Shown here in pieces: positions 1 through 8,041 of a stretch of 9,687 nt of DNA. Numbering within the stretch: the first letter of the stretch is position 1; every line of letters starts with the position of its first letter. The DNA comes from an uncultured Bacteroides sp. GTDB lineage: Bacteria > Bacteroidota > Bacteroidia > Bacteroidales > Bacteroidaceae. The notes beneath the pieces were generated by a model. That model saw nothing but the letters and a program-made list of their open reading frames with translations, was not told the origin of the DNA and made no database searches. A program made the translations under genes and the position numbers. Location: NCBI RefSeq assembly GCF_902491285.1, contig NZ_CABUHK010000127.1:1-9687 (forward strand). The letters run 5' to 3'.

Positions 1-527
1 GTGCCGCTGCCATGGACGAATTGTACGAACAATATCGTCAGGTATTGGCAAACGAGCCTGTGACTGTGGAAAAGTTCGCGTATCAGTTGGCTTTCAACCT
101 GATTCCGCAGATTGACGTATTCACAGAAAACGGTTACACGAAGGAAGAAATGAAGATGTTTAACGAAACACGTAAGATCATGCATTCCGACATCAAGGTT
201 AGTGCTACTTGCGTGCGTGTTCCCGCATTGCGTGCCCACTCCGAAAGCATTTGGGTAGAAACAGAACGTCCGATTTCCGTGGAAGAAGCCCGCGAAGCGT
301 TCGCCAAGGGAGAAGGCCTGGTTCTTCAGGACAATCCTGCAGAGAAAGAATATCCGATGCCGTTGTTCCTGGCTGGTAAAGACCCGGTTTACGTAGGACG
401 TATCCGCAAAGACCTGACAAACGAAAACGGGCTGACTTTCTGGATTGTAGGTGACCAGATTAAGAAGGGTGCCGCACTGAACGCTGTTCAGATTGCCGAG
501 TATCTGATTAAAGTAAAAAATGTCTAA
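1..527 (+). CDS. asd: Aspartate-semialdehyde dehydrogenase, C-terminal part (5' truncated by window)
   Basis: The enzyme reduces aspartyl phosphate to aspartate semialdehyde with NADPH in the cytoplasm, the branch point to lysine/diaminopimelate, threonine, methionine and isoleucine. About 174 codons are visible, reading from position 3; the N-terminal NADP-binding half and catalytic cysteine lie upstream of the window. The recognisable signature is the segment around positions 200-260, which encodes [16 protein letters not shown]. It matches the conserved C-terminal block of the family, containing the substrate-binding arginine and active-site histidine (the usual RxxH-S-E pattern). The tail with [19 protein letters not shown] is also typical, as this region contributes to the dimer and cofactor contacts. 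The stop is TAA at 525-527. The gene is followed by an intrinsic terminator, so it is probably transcribed independently of the TonB locus. The internal ATG at 12 is not the true start, because the frame is open to the window edge and residues A-A-M-D-E-L continue the family sequence. Confidence 0.94.
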   Translation, partial: AAAMDELYEQYRQVLANEPVTVEKFAYQLAFNLIPQIDVFTENGYTKEEMKMFNETRKIMHSDIKVSATCVRVPALRAHSESIWVETERPISVEEAREAFAKGEGLVLQDNPAEKEYPMPLFLAGKDPVYVGRIRKDLTNENGLTFWIVGDQIKKGAALNAVQIAEYLIKVKNV

Positions 528-534
528 GGTATCA

Positions 535-555
535 GTCCGGAGATAAAATCCGGAC
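535..555 (+). other. Small hairpin just after asd
   Basis: GTCCGGA (535-541) and TCCGGAC (549-555) are perfect 7-bp inverted repeats around an A-rich 7-nt loop, starting 8 bp after the asd stop codon. No T-tract follows, so it is not a terminator by itself. It may stabilise the 3' end of the asd mRNA or simply accompany the stronger hairpin downstream. The structure is seen directly; the function is a guess. Confidence 0.4.
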
Positions 556-581
556 ATCGACAAAGATAAGCCAAACCAATG

Positions 582-633
582 AACCGGCTTGCATTGCGAA
601 CAGTATCGCGTTGCAAGCCGGTTTCTTATTTTA
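582..633 (+). terminator. Intrinsic terminator after asd
   Basis: AACCGGCTTGCA (582-593) pairs perfectly with TGCAAGCCGGTT (612-623). The stem can extend past one T/T mismatch through a second short helix (595-599 with 606-610) to a 6-nt loop. A T-rich run (TTTCTTATTTTA) follows immediately. This long GC-containing stem plus T-rich tail is a textbook Rho-independent terminator for asd, and it separates asd from the downstream receptor operon. Confidence 0.88.
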
Positions 634-671
634 TATACCATATGCCTTCCTCATAAAACCGAAAAGGTTCT

Positions 672-703
672 TTTGTCGCAAACCCTCACTTATTATAGGT
701 ATT
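672..703 (+). promoter_or_regulatory. Candidate Bacteroides-type promoter for the TonB operon
   Basis: Bacteroides sigma-ABfr promoters have a -33 TTTG and a -7 TAnnTTTG element. Here TTTG (672-675) is followed after 20 bp by TAGGTATT (696-703), which is only a partial -7 match. It would give a leader of roughly 70 nt before the ATG at 779. A second weak candidate is ATTG (733-736), 20 bp, then GAATTTTG (757-764), but that would leave a leader of only a few bases. Both are consensus matches by eye, neither strong. Confidence 0.25.
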
Positions 704-745
704 TCATTTCTTTAAAATAACTAATTATAGCGATTGCCCCGCAGC

Positions 746-771
746 CGTTATTTAACGAATTTTGCGCAAAA
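746..771. promoter_or_regulatory. Two adjacent inverted repeats before the receptor start; possible operator
   Basis: CGTTA-TT-TAACG (746-757) is followed after 2 bp by the perfect 12-bp palindrome TTTTGCGCAAAA (760-771), ending 7 bp before the chosen ATG. The second element has no spacer, so as RNA it would form only a weak hairpin; it is more easily read as a binding site for a dimeric regulator or as a strand-symmetric DNA feature. It also overlaps a weak -7-like element. No regulator gene is in the window to pair it with. Confidence 0.35.
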
Positions 772-778
772 CTTATCT

Positions 779-3622
779 ATGAAGTATTGTCTTTTTAATA
801 TTGCATTGTGGGGGCTATTATTTTGCAATCTATTTGAGGTTGCCGCCAATTCAAACATCTATACAATCTCCGGTCGCGTGACCGAAGCAAAAACGAATTC
901 CCCCTTGCCTGGTGCATCTATCGTTATCAAAGGCACCTACTTATGGGCTGTATCCAATCAGAAAGGAGAATTTACGATACCGGGAGTACAAAGCGGGAAA
1001 TACAATATAGAAGTATCTTTCCTGGGTTATGTGCCGACAACTCTTCCTGTAGACGTACGTAAAGACATCAAGAATCTGACTATCCAACTCAAAGAAAATA
1101 CCCTCGCACTGGAAGGAGTGGTTGTCACCGCACAAGCTCCGAAAAACGAGTTGAACACTACGCTGACTATCGGTAGCAATGCCTTAGAGCATCTCCAAGT
1201 ATCCAATGTCAGTGATATTTCCGCACTGCTTCCTGGGGGAAAGACGAAAGTACCCGACCTTACCGCCAATAACATTTTCTCATTACGCGCCGGCGGTTCG
1301 ACAGCCGGTAACGCTGCTTTCGGGACAGCCATAGAAGTAGATGGCGTACGCATCGGCAACAATGGTTCATTCGGCGACATGAACGGTGCGGATACCCGGA
1401 GCATTGCCGTAGCAGATATTGAATCGGTGGAAGTAATCACGGGCGTACCGTCCGCCGAATATGGCGACTTAAACAGCGGTATGGTTAAAATCAACACCAG
1501 AAAAGGAAAGACACCGTGGAACATATTACTCTCCATCAATCCGCGCACGGAACAGGTTTCGTTTTCAAAGGGACTTGATTTAGGGAATGACAAAGGAGTT
1601 ATCAACATAAACGGAGAATGGACAAAGGCTACCCAAAAGCTGATTTCTCCTTATACCTCTTATACAAGAAGAAGTTTCTCTGCCGGATACAGCAATACTT
1701 TCCACAAAGTATTCCGGTTCGACATCGGTGTCACGGGCAATATCGGCGGTATGAATACGAAAGATGACCCTGACGCATATTCAGGAGAATATACCAAAGT
1801 GCGGGATAACGTATTCCGTGCCAATACTTCACTGGCGTGGTTGCTCAATAAACCGTGGATAACCAACCTCAAATTTGACGCATCGGTGTATTATAATGAT
1901 AATAACTCGCACTCGCACACTTTTTATTCTTCTGCATCCGAGCAACCGGCAGTGCACGCCACCCAGGAAGGGTATTTCCTGGCAAGCAAACTGCCGTACA
2001 CTTATTTTGCCGACCAGGTGGTCGATTCCAAAGAACTGGATTACGCAGCATCCTTGAAGTATGAATGGAACCGTCGGTTCGGTACTGCAAACAGTAATCT
2101 GAAAGCAGGTGTTCAGTGGAAAGCAACGGGAAATGTGGGTGAAGGAGAATATTATAAAGACCCCGCATTGGCTCCGAACGGTTACCGCCCACGCCCTTAT
2201 AGCGCATATCCGTATATGCATAACGTTTCGTTTTATGCAGAGGAAAGCCTGTCACTACCTGTCGGGAATACAATGCTCAGGTTGATGGCGGGCGTACGCT
2301 GGGAAAATCTATTTATCAAAGGGACGGAATATAACAGTCTGAACAGCCTTTCGCCACGCTTCAATGCCCGGTGGCAGTTGAACGAATATATCGCTATCCG
2401 TGGCGGATGGGGGATTTCCGAGAAATTGCCTTCTTTTTATATGCTGTATCCCAAGCAGGAATACCGGGATATACAGACTTTCGGATTCTCTTATAATAAC
2501 AATGAGTCATCTTATGTGTATTATAGCCAGCCCTACACCTTGCCGCACAACGAGAATCTCCGCTGGCAAAAGAACCAAAACTCGGAGATAGGTATCGACC
2601 TCAATGTCGCCCGTACCCGAATTTCACTAGTCGGATACTTCAACCGCACGAAACTGCCGTATAAATACACAAGTACGTATACCCCGTTCGCATATGATAT
2701 ACTCCAATTACCCGATGGATTCACGATGCCCGCTAACCCGCAAATCAATGTGGACAGCCAGACAGGGATGGTTTATATACGTGAAAACGAATCGGACTAC
2801 TGGACTCCGATGGACGTAAAGGTGACCGACCAGACCTTTGTCAAATCAACCTCTCCCAACAATGGCATGGACGTAATCCGCCGGGGAGCGGAACTGATTG
2901 TCGACTTCCCGGAGATAATCCCTATCCGTACACAATTCCGGATAGATGCTGCCTATACTTACACGAAATATATAGATAACTCGTTATCCTATTATTATCA
3001 GAACGGATGGTCGCACACCGATGCCAGCCTTCCCAACCGTTCTTACCAATATGTAGGTATCTATGCCAACGGCGACAATTCATCCATAACCGCCAACGGC
3101 AGGCGCACCCACTCGCTGGATGCCAATATCACTGCCATCACCCGTATCCCGAAAGCCCGGCTGATTATATCCTGCCGGCTGGAAGCCTCACTAGTGAAGC
3201 GTTCGCAGAACATCTCCGAATACAAGGGCAAGGAATATGCCTTCAAAGTCAGCGAAAGCAGTAATGCCCGAACCGAAGGAAGTATCTACGACGGAGATTC
3301 CTACACAGCCATCTGGCCGGTAGCCTATCTCGACCTGAATAACGAAATGCATCCTTTCACTTCCGCCGAAGCCGAAAATCCGGAGTTCTCTTATCTGATA
3401 CGTAAATCGGGCAATGCCTATACGTTCGCAGCCGACGGTTACGCCCCGTATTTCTCTGCCAACATCAACATAACCAAAGAGATTGGCGACCACATATCCC
3501 TGTCTCTCAACGCTATCAACTTTACCAACTCACGTCCTTATGTGAAATCCCGTGCAACCGGTGTAAGCGTGCTCTTCACCCCTGATTTCTATTACGGGCT
3601 CACTTGCCGCATTAAATTTTAA
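779..3622 (+). CDS. TonB-dependent outer-membrane receptor with carboxypeptidase-regulatory-like N-terminal domain
   Basis: A 947-aa outer-membrane active transporter that should import a scarce substrate using TonB-ExbBD energy. The start is placed at ATG 779 because it is followed at once by a signal peptide (MKYCLFNIALWGLLF..., cleavage near residues 22-25). A TTG start at 734 would put 15 unrelated residues ahead of it. Residues ~29-110 form the CarboxypepD_reg-like fold (SGRV..PLPGASI..KGTY, GEF.I..V..G.Y.IEVSFLGY). GVVVTA (113-118) follows, in the place and form of a TonB-box-like strand. The plug domain follows, with IEVDGVRI (185-192) and the conserved IESVEVITGVPSAEYGD (from 214). 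The rest is aromatic, beta-rich barrel, ending in the typical C-terminal phenylalanine (CRIKF). It lacks the usual SusC plug wording and has no SusD neighbour, so a siderophore, heme, cofactor or peptide substrate is as plausible as a glycan. It is first in a four-gene operon. The substrate cannot be read from sequence. Confidence 0.93.
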   Translation: MKYCLFNIALWGLLFCNLFEVAANSNIYTISGRVTEAKTNSPLPGASIVIKGTYLWAVSNQKGEFTIPGVQSGKYNIEVSFLGYVPTTLPVDVRKDIKNLTIQLKENTLALEGVVVTAQAPKNELNTTLTIGSNALEHLQVSNVSDISALLPGGKTKVPDLTANNIFSLRAGGSTAGNAAFGTAIEVDGVRIGNNGSFGDMNGADTRSIAVADIESVEVITGVPSAEYGDLNSGMVKINTRKGKTPWNILLSINPRTEQVSFSKGLDLGNDKGVININGEWTKATQKLISPYTSYTRRSFSAGYSNTFHKVFRFDIGVTGNIGGMNTKDDPDAYSGEYTKVRDNVFRANTSLAWLLNKPWITNLKFDASVYYNDNNSHSHTFYSSASEQPAVHATQEGYFLASKLPYTYFADQVVDSKELDYAASLKYEWNRRFGTANSNLKAGVQWKATGNVGEGEYYKDPALAPNGYRPRPYSAYPYMHNVSFYAEESLSLPVGNTMLRLMAGVRWENLFIKGTEYNSLNSLSPRFNARWQLNEYIAIRGGWGISEKLPSFYMLYPKQEYRDIQTFGFSYNNNESSYVYYSQPYTLPHNENLRWQKNQNSEIGIDLNVARTRISLVGYFNRTKLPYKYTSTYTPFAYDILQLPDGFTMPANPQINVDSQTGMVYIRENESDYWTPMDVKVTDQTFVKSTSPNNGMDVIRRGAELIVDFPEIIPIRTQFRIDAAYTYTKYIDNSLSYYYQNGWSHTDASLPNRSYQYVGIYANGDNSSITANGRRTHSLDANITAITRIPKARLIISCRLEASLVKRSQNISEYKGKEYAFKVSESSNARTEGSIYDGDSYTAIWPVAYLDLNNEMHPFTSAEAENPEFSYLIRKSGNAYTFAADGYAPYFSANINITKEIGDHISLSLNAINFTNSRPYVKSRATGVSVLFTPDFYYGLTCRIKF

Positions 3623-3626
3623 ACTT

Positions 3627-4862
3627 ATGAAGCAATCCATCTACATAGTATTACTGACAGCCGTCATCGGCATCGCAGCAGGATGCACGGACATTGACAA
3701 AGAGAATCCATACGGCGACCAGTTGCACACCCTGCAAGTCACTGCCGTCTATCCGGAAGGTTATACAGAATATCTCCGGGAAGGAATAACCGTGAAAATT
3801 GAAGACGTAGACCGTGGCAACTCTTACAAGGCAAAAACCGACAAGGACGGAACGGTGCAATTTTCACTGACACAAGGAATCTACCGTGTGCAAATCAGTG
3901 ACAAGAGCGACCAGGACATCTTCAACGGGCTCGCCGACAATGTAAAACTGACGGACGGGGATATGGCTTTTAATCTGCCATTGCTCCACTCCAGAGCGGG
4001 AGCTATCATCATCAAGGAAATCTACTGCGGCGGTTGTACCAAGCTGCCATTGGAAGGAAATTACCAGTCCGATAAATATATTATCCTGCACAATAACGAT
4101 TCGGAAGTACAATACCTCGACAGTTTATGCTTCGGGACGCTCGACCCTTACAATGCGCAAGCCACCAACGTATGGGTGAAGCAGGACGCAGAAACCGGAG
4201 CAACCATCTTCCCCGACTTCGCTCCCATCGCCCAGTGCGTCTGGCAGTTTGGCGGCACAGGCAAGACGTTCCCGCTGCAACCGGGTGAAGATGCGGTGAT
4301 TGCCCTCAACGGAGCCATCGACCATGCGGCACAATATCCGCAGTCCGTCAACCTGAACAAACCCGGATACTTTGTCTGCTACAACAACGTCTATTTCCCG
4401 AACACGCAATACCACCCGGCTCCGGGCGACCAAATCACGCCGGAACATTACTTGAACGTTGTCGTGAAGACGGGACAGGCCAATGCCTATACCTACTCGC
4501 TATCCTCTCCCGCCACAGTTATCTTCAAGGCTGAGGGCATTACAATACAAGATTTCGTTGCCAAAGAAGGCAGCATCCTACAAAAACCCGGAAGCACAGT
4601 CGACCGGGTGATAGCCGTCCCGCTTGAATGGGTTATCGACGGCACGGAGATATACTACGGCGGTTCCTCGAACAATAAGAAGCGTATCTCTCCTTCCATC
4701 GATGCCGGATACGTCACCCAAAGCGCCACTTACAACGGGCGCAGCCTACACCGCCAGGTAGACGAAGAAGCCACGCAGGAAGCAGGTTATGAGATACTGG
4801 TAGATACCAACAACTCTTCCACCGATTTTTACGAACGAGAAAAACCATCTTTGCATGAGTGA
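3627..4862 (+). CDS. DUF4876-like surface lipoprotein
   Basis: A 411-aa predicted lipoprotein, second in the operon and only 4 bp after the receptor stop. The N-terminus has a type II signal with lipobox IAAGC, lipidated Cys20, followed by TDIDKEN. Acidic residues soon after the cysteine resemble the Bacteroidetes surface-export signal, so surface display is likely but not certain. Residues ~35-110 look like a beta-sandwich of the carboxypeptidase-regulatory/Ig type (GITVKIEDVDRG..., KTDKDGTVQFSL, GIYRVQISDK). The remainder starts with AGAIIIKEIYCGGC and has DKYIILHNND..YLDSL, which I recognise as the DUF4876 pattern, also reminiscent of lamin-tail-like folds. A CGGC pair (Cys134, Cys137) sits in this block. 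The family function is not established. As in other receptor/lipoprotein pairs of Bacteroides (for example SusCD, BtuBG, HmuRY), the gene order suggests it binds or hands substrate to the receptor; that role is inferred. Confidence 0.82.
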   Translation: MKQSIYIVLLTAVIGIAAGCTDIDKENPYGDQLHTLQVTAVYPEGYTEYLREGITVKIEDVDRGNSYKAKTDKDGTVQFSLTQGIYRVQISDKSDQDIFNGLADNVKLTDGDMAFNLPLLHSRAGAIIIKEIYCGGCTKLPLEGNYQSDKYIILHNNDSEVQYLDSLCFGTLDPYNAQATNVWVKQDAETGATIFPDFAPIAQCVWQFGGTGKTFPLQPGEDAVIALNGAIDHAAQYPQSVNLNKPGYFVCYNNVYFPNTQYHPAPGDQITPEHYLNVVVKTGQANAYTYSLSSPATVIFKAEGITIQDFVAKEGSILQKPGSTVDRVIAVPLEWVIDGTEIYYGGSSNNKKRISPSIDAGYVTQSATYNGRSLHRQVDEEATQEAGYEILVDTNNSSTDFYEREKPSLHE

Positions 4863-6366
4863 TATGAGAAAAATAGATATAACCTGTCTTTTGCTATTAT
4901 GCATGGTGTCCGCAACTTCGGCACAGACCTATGACATTATAGAACGGCGTAACTCATGGAATGCCGGAGCCAATGTCACGGGCATCATGATGGACAGCAT
5001 CACTACCTCTTACGCCGAATTGTACGGAAACAACCGCCACGGTGACTTCCGCAACTCGTACGAAGCGGAAAAGTCATGGAGTGCCGGGGCGATAGCAAAG
5101 TCCATCACCCACTTGAAAGGCTATTCTCTGACCGGTTCATTCTCCTTCGACCAAACTTCGGGCAAGAATATGAGCGGCTCGATGTTTATCCATCCGGGCT
5201 TTTACCCGGTAGACGTTCTGGAGTTCACCCCCGGACGCAAAGACCTGCAAACCTATGCGTTCATGGGCGGTATAGCAACAGACATCGCCCCCAACTGGCG
5301 ATTGGGCGGTAAGATAGATTTTTCCGCAGCCAACTACTCCAAACGGAAAGACTTGCGGCATACCAACTACAGGCTCGACCTGACGGTAGCCCCCAGTGTC
5401 ATGTATCATTCCGGTGAACTGGCAATCGGGCTTTCGTATCTCTTCAACAAAAACAGCGAATCTGTCAAAGCGGAAGTTATCGGTACGGCAGAGACGTCCT
5501 ACAATGCCTTTCTGGATAAAGGACTGATGTATGGAGCCTACGAAGCATGGAACGGCAGCGGTATCCACTTGAGTGAATCGGGAATCAACGGTTTCCCTGT
5601 CAAAGAGTTCTCTCACGGAGCAGCCTTGCAACTGCAATGGAAAGGCTTCTATGGAGATATTGAATATATGCACTCTTCCGGCTCTGCAGGCGAACGGGAA
5701 GCCATCTGGTTCAAATTCCCGACGCACCGGATTACCTCTCATCTGAGTTACCGCTTCAAACAGGGAAACAAGGAACATTTTCTGCGGCTGAACCTGCAAT
5801 GGTCGCACTTGGCAAATAATGAGAACGTTATCAGCAAGGAAACGGTCAACGGAATAACAACGACTCACGTACACGGCTCCAACCGTATCTTCGAGCAAGA
5901 CGCTTTCTCCGCCAATCCCGAATATGAACTTATAAGCCCACGCGGAGAACTTCGCCTGGGAACGGAATTATCGGCATCCAAACGTCTCGTGACTCAGATG
6001 TACCCTTACGTCGCTTCGGAAAAGATGCTTTGCAGCCGGACGTATATCTCCGGAGTACTTCACACCGGAAGATTCGACCTGAAAGCCGCCGCATCCTTTT
6101 CTACGGGAGACTTCACCGAGAAAAGCAGAACCGTTGAGACAGCTACGGAAGCGGGCAATCCGCCTTATCGTCTGACTGATTATTATAATCTACAGAATGA
6201 ATACGCAACCGCCACGCACGCCACTCTCCGTCTCGGATTACGCTATCATTTCAACCGGGGAATTTATGCGGAGATACAGGGAAGCTATACGCACGGTTTC
6301 AACCTCAACTATATAGAGGGTGCGAGCCGATGGAACGAAACCATAAAGCTAGGATATACTTTTTAA
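4855..6366 (+). CDS. DUF6850-like outer-membrane beta-barrel protein
   Basis: A 503-aa exported protein, third in the operon. The ATG at 4855 overlaps the end of the DUF4876 gene by 8 bp; an in-frame ATG at 4864, 1 bp after that stop, is equally good and gives a cleaner signal peptide (MRKIDITCLLLLC..., cleavage ATSA|Q, residue 23/24 of the longer form). Either start implies translational coupling. The mature part alternates polar and hydrophobic residues with many aromatics and ends in GYTF, a C-terminal phenylalanine typical of outer-membrane barrels recognised by BAM. Recurrent short strands such as GYSLTGSFSFDQ, YAFMGGIATDIAP, LRLGLRYHFN and YAEIQGSYTHGF support a barrel of about 14-18 strands, a rough estimate. 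The pattern and the position beside a TonB receptor and DUF4876 fit the family named DUF6850. It has no plug domain. It could be a porin-like partner or a surface scaffold; its function is unknown. Confidence 0.78.
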   Translation: MSDMRKIDITCLLLLCMVSATSAQTYDIIERRNSWNAGANVTGIMMDSITTSYAELYGNNRHGDFRNSYEAEKSWSAGAIAKSITHLKGYSLTGSFSFDQTSGKNMSGSMFIHPGFYPVDVLEFTPGRKDLQTYAFMGGIATDIAPNWRLGGKIDFSAANYSKRKDLRHTNYRLDLTVAPSVMYHSGELAIGLSYLFNKNSESVKAEVIGTAETSYNAFLDKGLMYGAYEAWNGSGIHLSESGINGFPVKEFSHGAALQLQWKGFYGDIEYMHSSGSAGEREAIWFKFPTHRITSHLSYRFKQGNKEHFLRLNLQWSHLANNENVISKETVNGITTTHVHGSNRIFEQDAFSANPEYELISPRGELRLGTELSASKRLVTQMYPYVASEKMLCSRTYISGVLHTGRFDLKAAASFSTGDFTEKSRTVETATEAGNPPYRLTDYYNLQNEYATATHATLRLGLRYHFNRGIYAEIQGSYTHGFNLNYIEGASRWNETIKLGYTF

Positions 6367-6403
6367 AAACAATCAATATTCATACGAACTAAATTATTAA
6401 ACA

Positions 6404-8017
6404 ATGAAAAAGATTTTGACGTTTATGTTTGCAGCAGCGCTTCTGGCATCCTGCCAGCAAGAAGAGAAGGAAGCAACGGCTATTGGCACTAGCAGCCGCA
6501 TAACTATTGCTCCCATAATCACACGTGCTACGGAAGTTAACTTCGAAAATACAGACCAAATCGGAGTAACAGTCACCCAAAGCAATGACTTCGTATATGC
6601 ATCAAACAAACTGATGACATTCAATGACGGAGTATTTACCGGTGATTTACTTTGGTATCCGGAAGGAAATGACGAATCGCAGATAGTAGCCTATTATCCA
6701 TATAATGCGGCCGGTACTCCGACTTCATTTACGGTAAAAGCCGACCAGACTACAGGTTACGGTGCATCCGACCTTATTGCTGCGAGCAAGTCCGGCGTAC
6801 TTCCTTCTACCAATGCTATCGTCATGAACTTTAAGCACCTACTTACCAAACTGGTCATCAACGTAGAGAATGATACGCAATCAAACATTTCATCTGTTGT
6901 ACTGAAAGGTTCTGTACCAACCGCCATTCTCGACCTGGCAGCCCTTTCGGTTACAGCCGACGAGAACGTTGCAACAACAGACATCATCGCACAAGCTGTT
7001 ACAGCAAACAAGGTCTATCGCGCCATCGTCATTCCGCAGACGGTAGCTTTCACTCTTGAAGTAACAACTGCTGACGGCAAGACTTTATCACAGAGACTCG
7101 CTTCTACGACATTGGTTCAAGGCGGACAATACAGTGTGAATGTCCGTGTGTTACCTGATGATATTATCGTTACACTGAGCGGTGAGATTGATAATTGGAC
7201 AGATGAGGGCGAAATCGGCGCAGACAATGAGGTTCCTTTCGAAGAACATCTTGACGAGAACTATTTCCTGTATGACGGAGTGAAATACAATACCGTAACC
7301 TTTGCAAACGGAACAACATGGATGGCTGAACCGCTTATCTATCTCCCGAAAGGATTTACTCCTTCTACCGACCCGACCGCAGATTCACATATCTGGTATC
7401 CGTATGAAATTGTAGACGGCGCAACCGTAGCTACAACCGATGTTAGTGCCATAAAAGAATTGGGCTATCTCTATGACCTGCAAGCTGCCCTGGGCGGTAA
7501 GGAAATTACTGAGAGTAATTTGAACAGCTTTGAAGGAGCACAAGGTATCTGTCCGAAAGGATGGCACATACCGACACGCCTGGAGTACTTTAACCTGGTA
7601 GGAAAATCAACGAATGATGCTGACGGTAAAGTACCGGCTGATGGTGATAAAGCTCTTTTCTATGATGTAACCTATGACGGCGGCAAAATAACATCACTTA
7701 ATAATGCAGGATTCAATTACCGGTTCTCCGGTGTACGCATGGTAACAAGCCTCACCGGAGCCGGCAGTTATCAAAAGACTGCAATAGCCAGTGAAGACAA
7801 CATCCAAGCTGCATGGCATGGGAAATCGGCAATGAATTACCATATGACTTCGACTGCCTACAAACCCATTTACAACAGTACTTCCGGATTATTGACCAAC
7901 ATACAGTTCTTCGGATTGATGAGCACAATCAATACAACCAAGTATCCGGAAGGCAGATTATCACTATCTTATGTCAGCGTCAAAGCCGGCATGCAACTCC
8001 GTTGCGTAAGGGACTAA
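6404..8017 (+). CDS. Fimbrillin-like (Mfa-like) lipoprotein with C-terminal FISUMP domain
   Basis: A 537-aa lipoprotein, fourth in the operon, 37 bp after the barrel gene and preceded by an A/T-rich initiation region. The type II signal ends at LLASC (Cys17), followed by QQEEKE, an acidic tail that fits surface export. Residues ~30-265 follow the fimbrillin/Mfa-like pattern: TRATEVNF, DQIGVTV, GDLLWYPEG, VAYYPYN, SDLIAASKSG, VMNFKHLLTKLVINV. Residues ~290-537 match the Fibrobacter succinogenes major paralogous (FISUMP) domain: YNTVTFANGTTWMAEPLIY, CPKGWHIPTRLEYFNLVG (from Cys383), GFNYRFSGVRM and the classic ending MQLRCVRD. FISUMP has a C-type-lectin-like character in several annotations, but its ligand is unknown. 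The domain pair suggests a surface adhesin or ligand-binding protein rather than a polymerising pilin: no other fimbrial genes are nearby, and the bulky C-terminal domain replaces a free donor strand. Its role within the receptor operon is unclear. Confidence 0.85.
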   Translation: MKKILTFMFAAALLASCQQEEKEATAIGTSSRITIAPIITRATEVNFENTDQIGVTVTQSNDFVYASNKLMTFNDGVFTGDLLWYPEGNDESQIVAYYPYNAAGTPTSFTVKADQTTGYGASDLIAASKSGVLPSTNAIVMNFKHLLTKLVINVENDTQSNISSVVLKGSVPTAILDLAALSVTADENVATTDIIAQAVTANKVYRAIVIPQTVAFTLEVTTADGKTLSQRLASTTLVQGGQYSVNVRVLPDDIIVTLSGEIDNWTDEGEIGADNEVPFEEHLDENYFLYDGVKYNTVTFANGTTWMAEPLIYLPKGFTPSTDPTADSHIWYPYEIVDGATVATTDVSAIKELGYLYDLQAALGGKEITESNLNSFEGAQGICPKGWHIPTRLEYFNLVGKSTNDADGKVPADGDKALFYDVTYDGGKITSLNNAGFNYRFSGVRMVTSLTGAGSYQKTAIASEDNIQAAWHGKSAMNYHMTSTAYKPIYNSTSGLLTNIQFFGLMSTINTTKYPEGRLSLSYVSVKAGMQLRCVRD

Positions 8018-8041
8018 TCCGCCAGCCCAAGGGGCAATATT

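Noticed and set aside
734..778. Upstream extension of the receptor from a TTG at 734
   Set aside because: The added 15 residues precede a complete signal peptide that begins naturally at ATG 779, and the DNA there carries inverted repeats instead of coding features.
1027..1608. Open frame of 193 codons on the - strand inside the receptor gene
   Set aside because: It is antisense to the conserved plug domain; the Ser/Pro-rich product resembles no family and the + strand frame explains the conservation.
779..4862. SusC/SusD-type glycan uptake pair
   Set aside because: The receptor lacks the usual SusC plug wording, and the adjacent lipoprotein has beta-rich DUF4876 features instead of the helical TPR-like SusD fold; no glycan-active enzyme is present.
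5137..5898. Long open frame on the - strand (253 codons) inside the barrel gene
   Set aside because: It lies opposite a well-supported gene with signal peptide and barrel features, has no recognisable domain or export signal, and its composition (Cys, Arg, Val rich) is that of an antisense shadow.
6404..8017. Pilus subunit of a fimbrial operon
   Set aside because: No anchor, tip or assembly-type fimbrial genes adjoin it, and the C-terminal half is a FISUMP domain; neighbours are a TonB receptor and barrel proteins.
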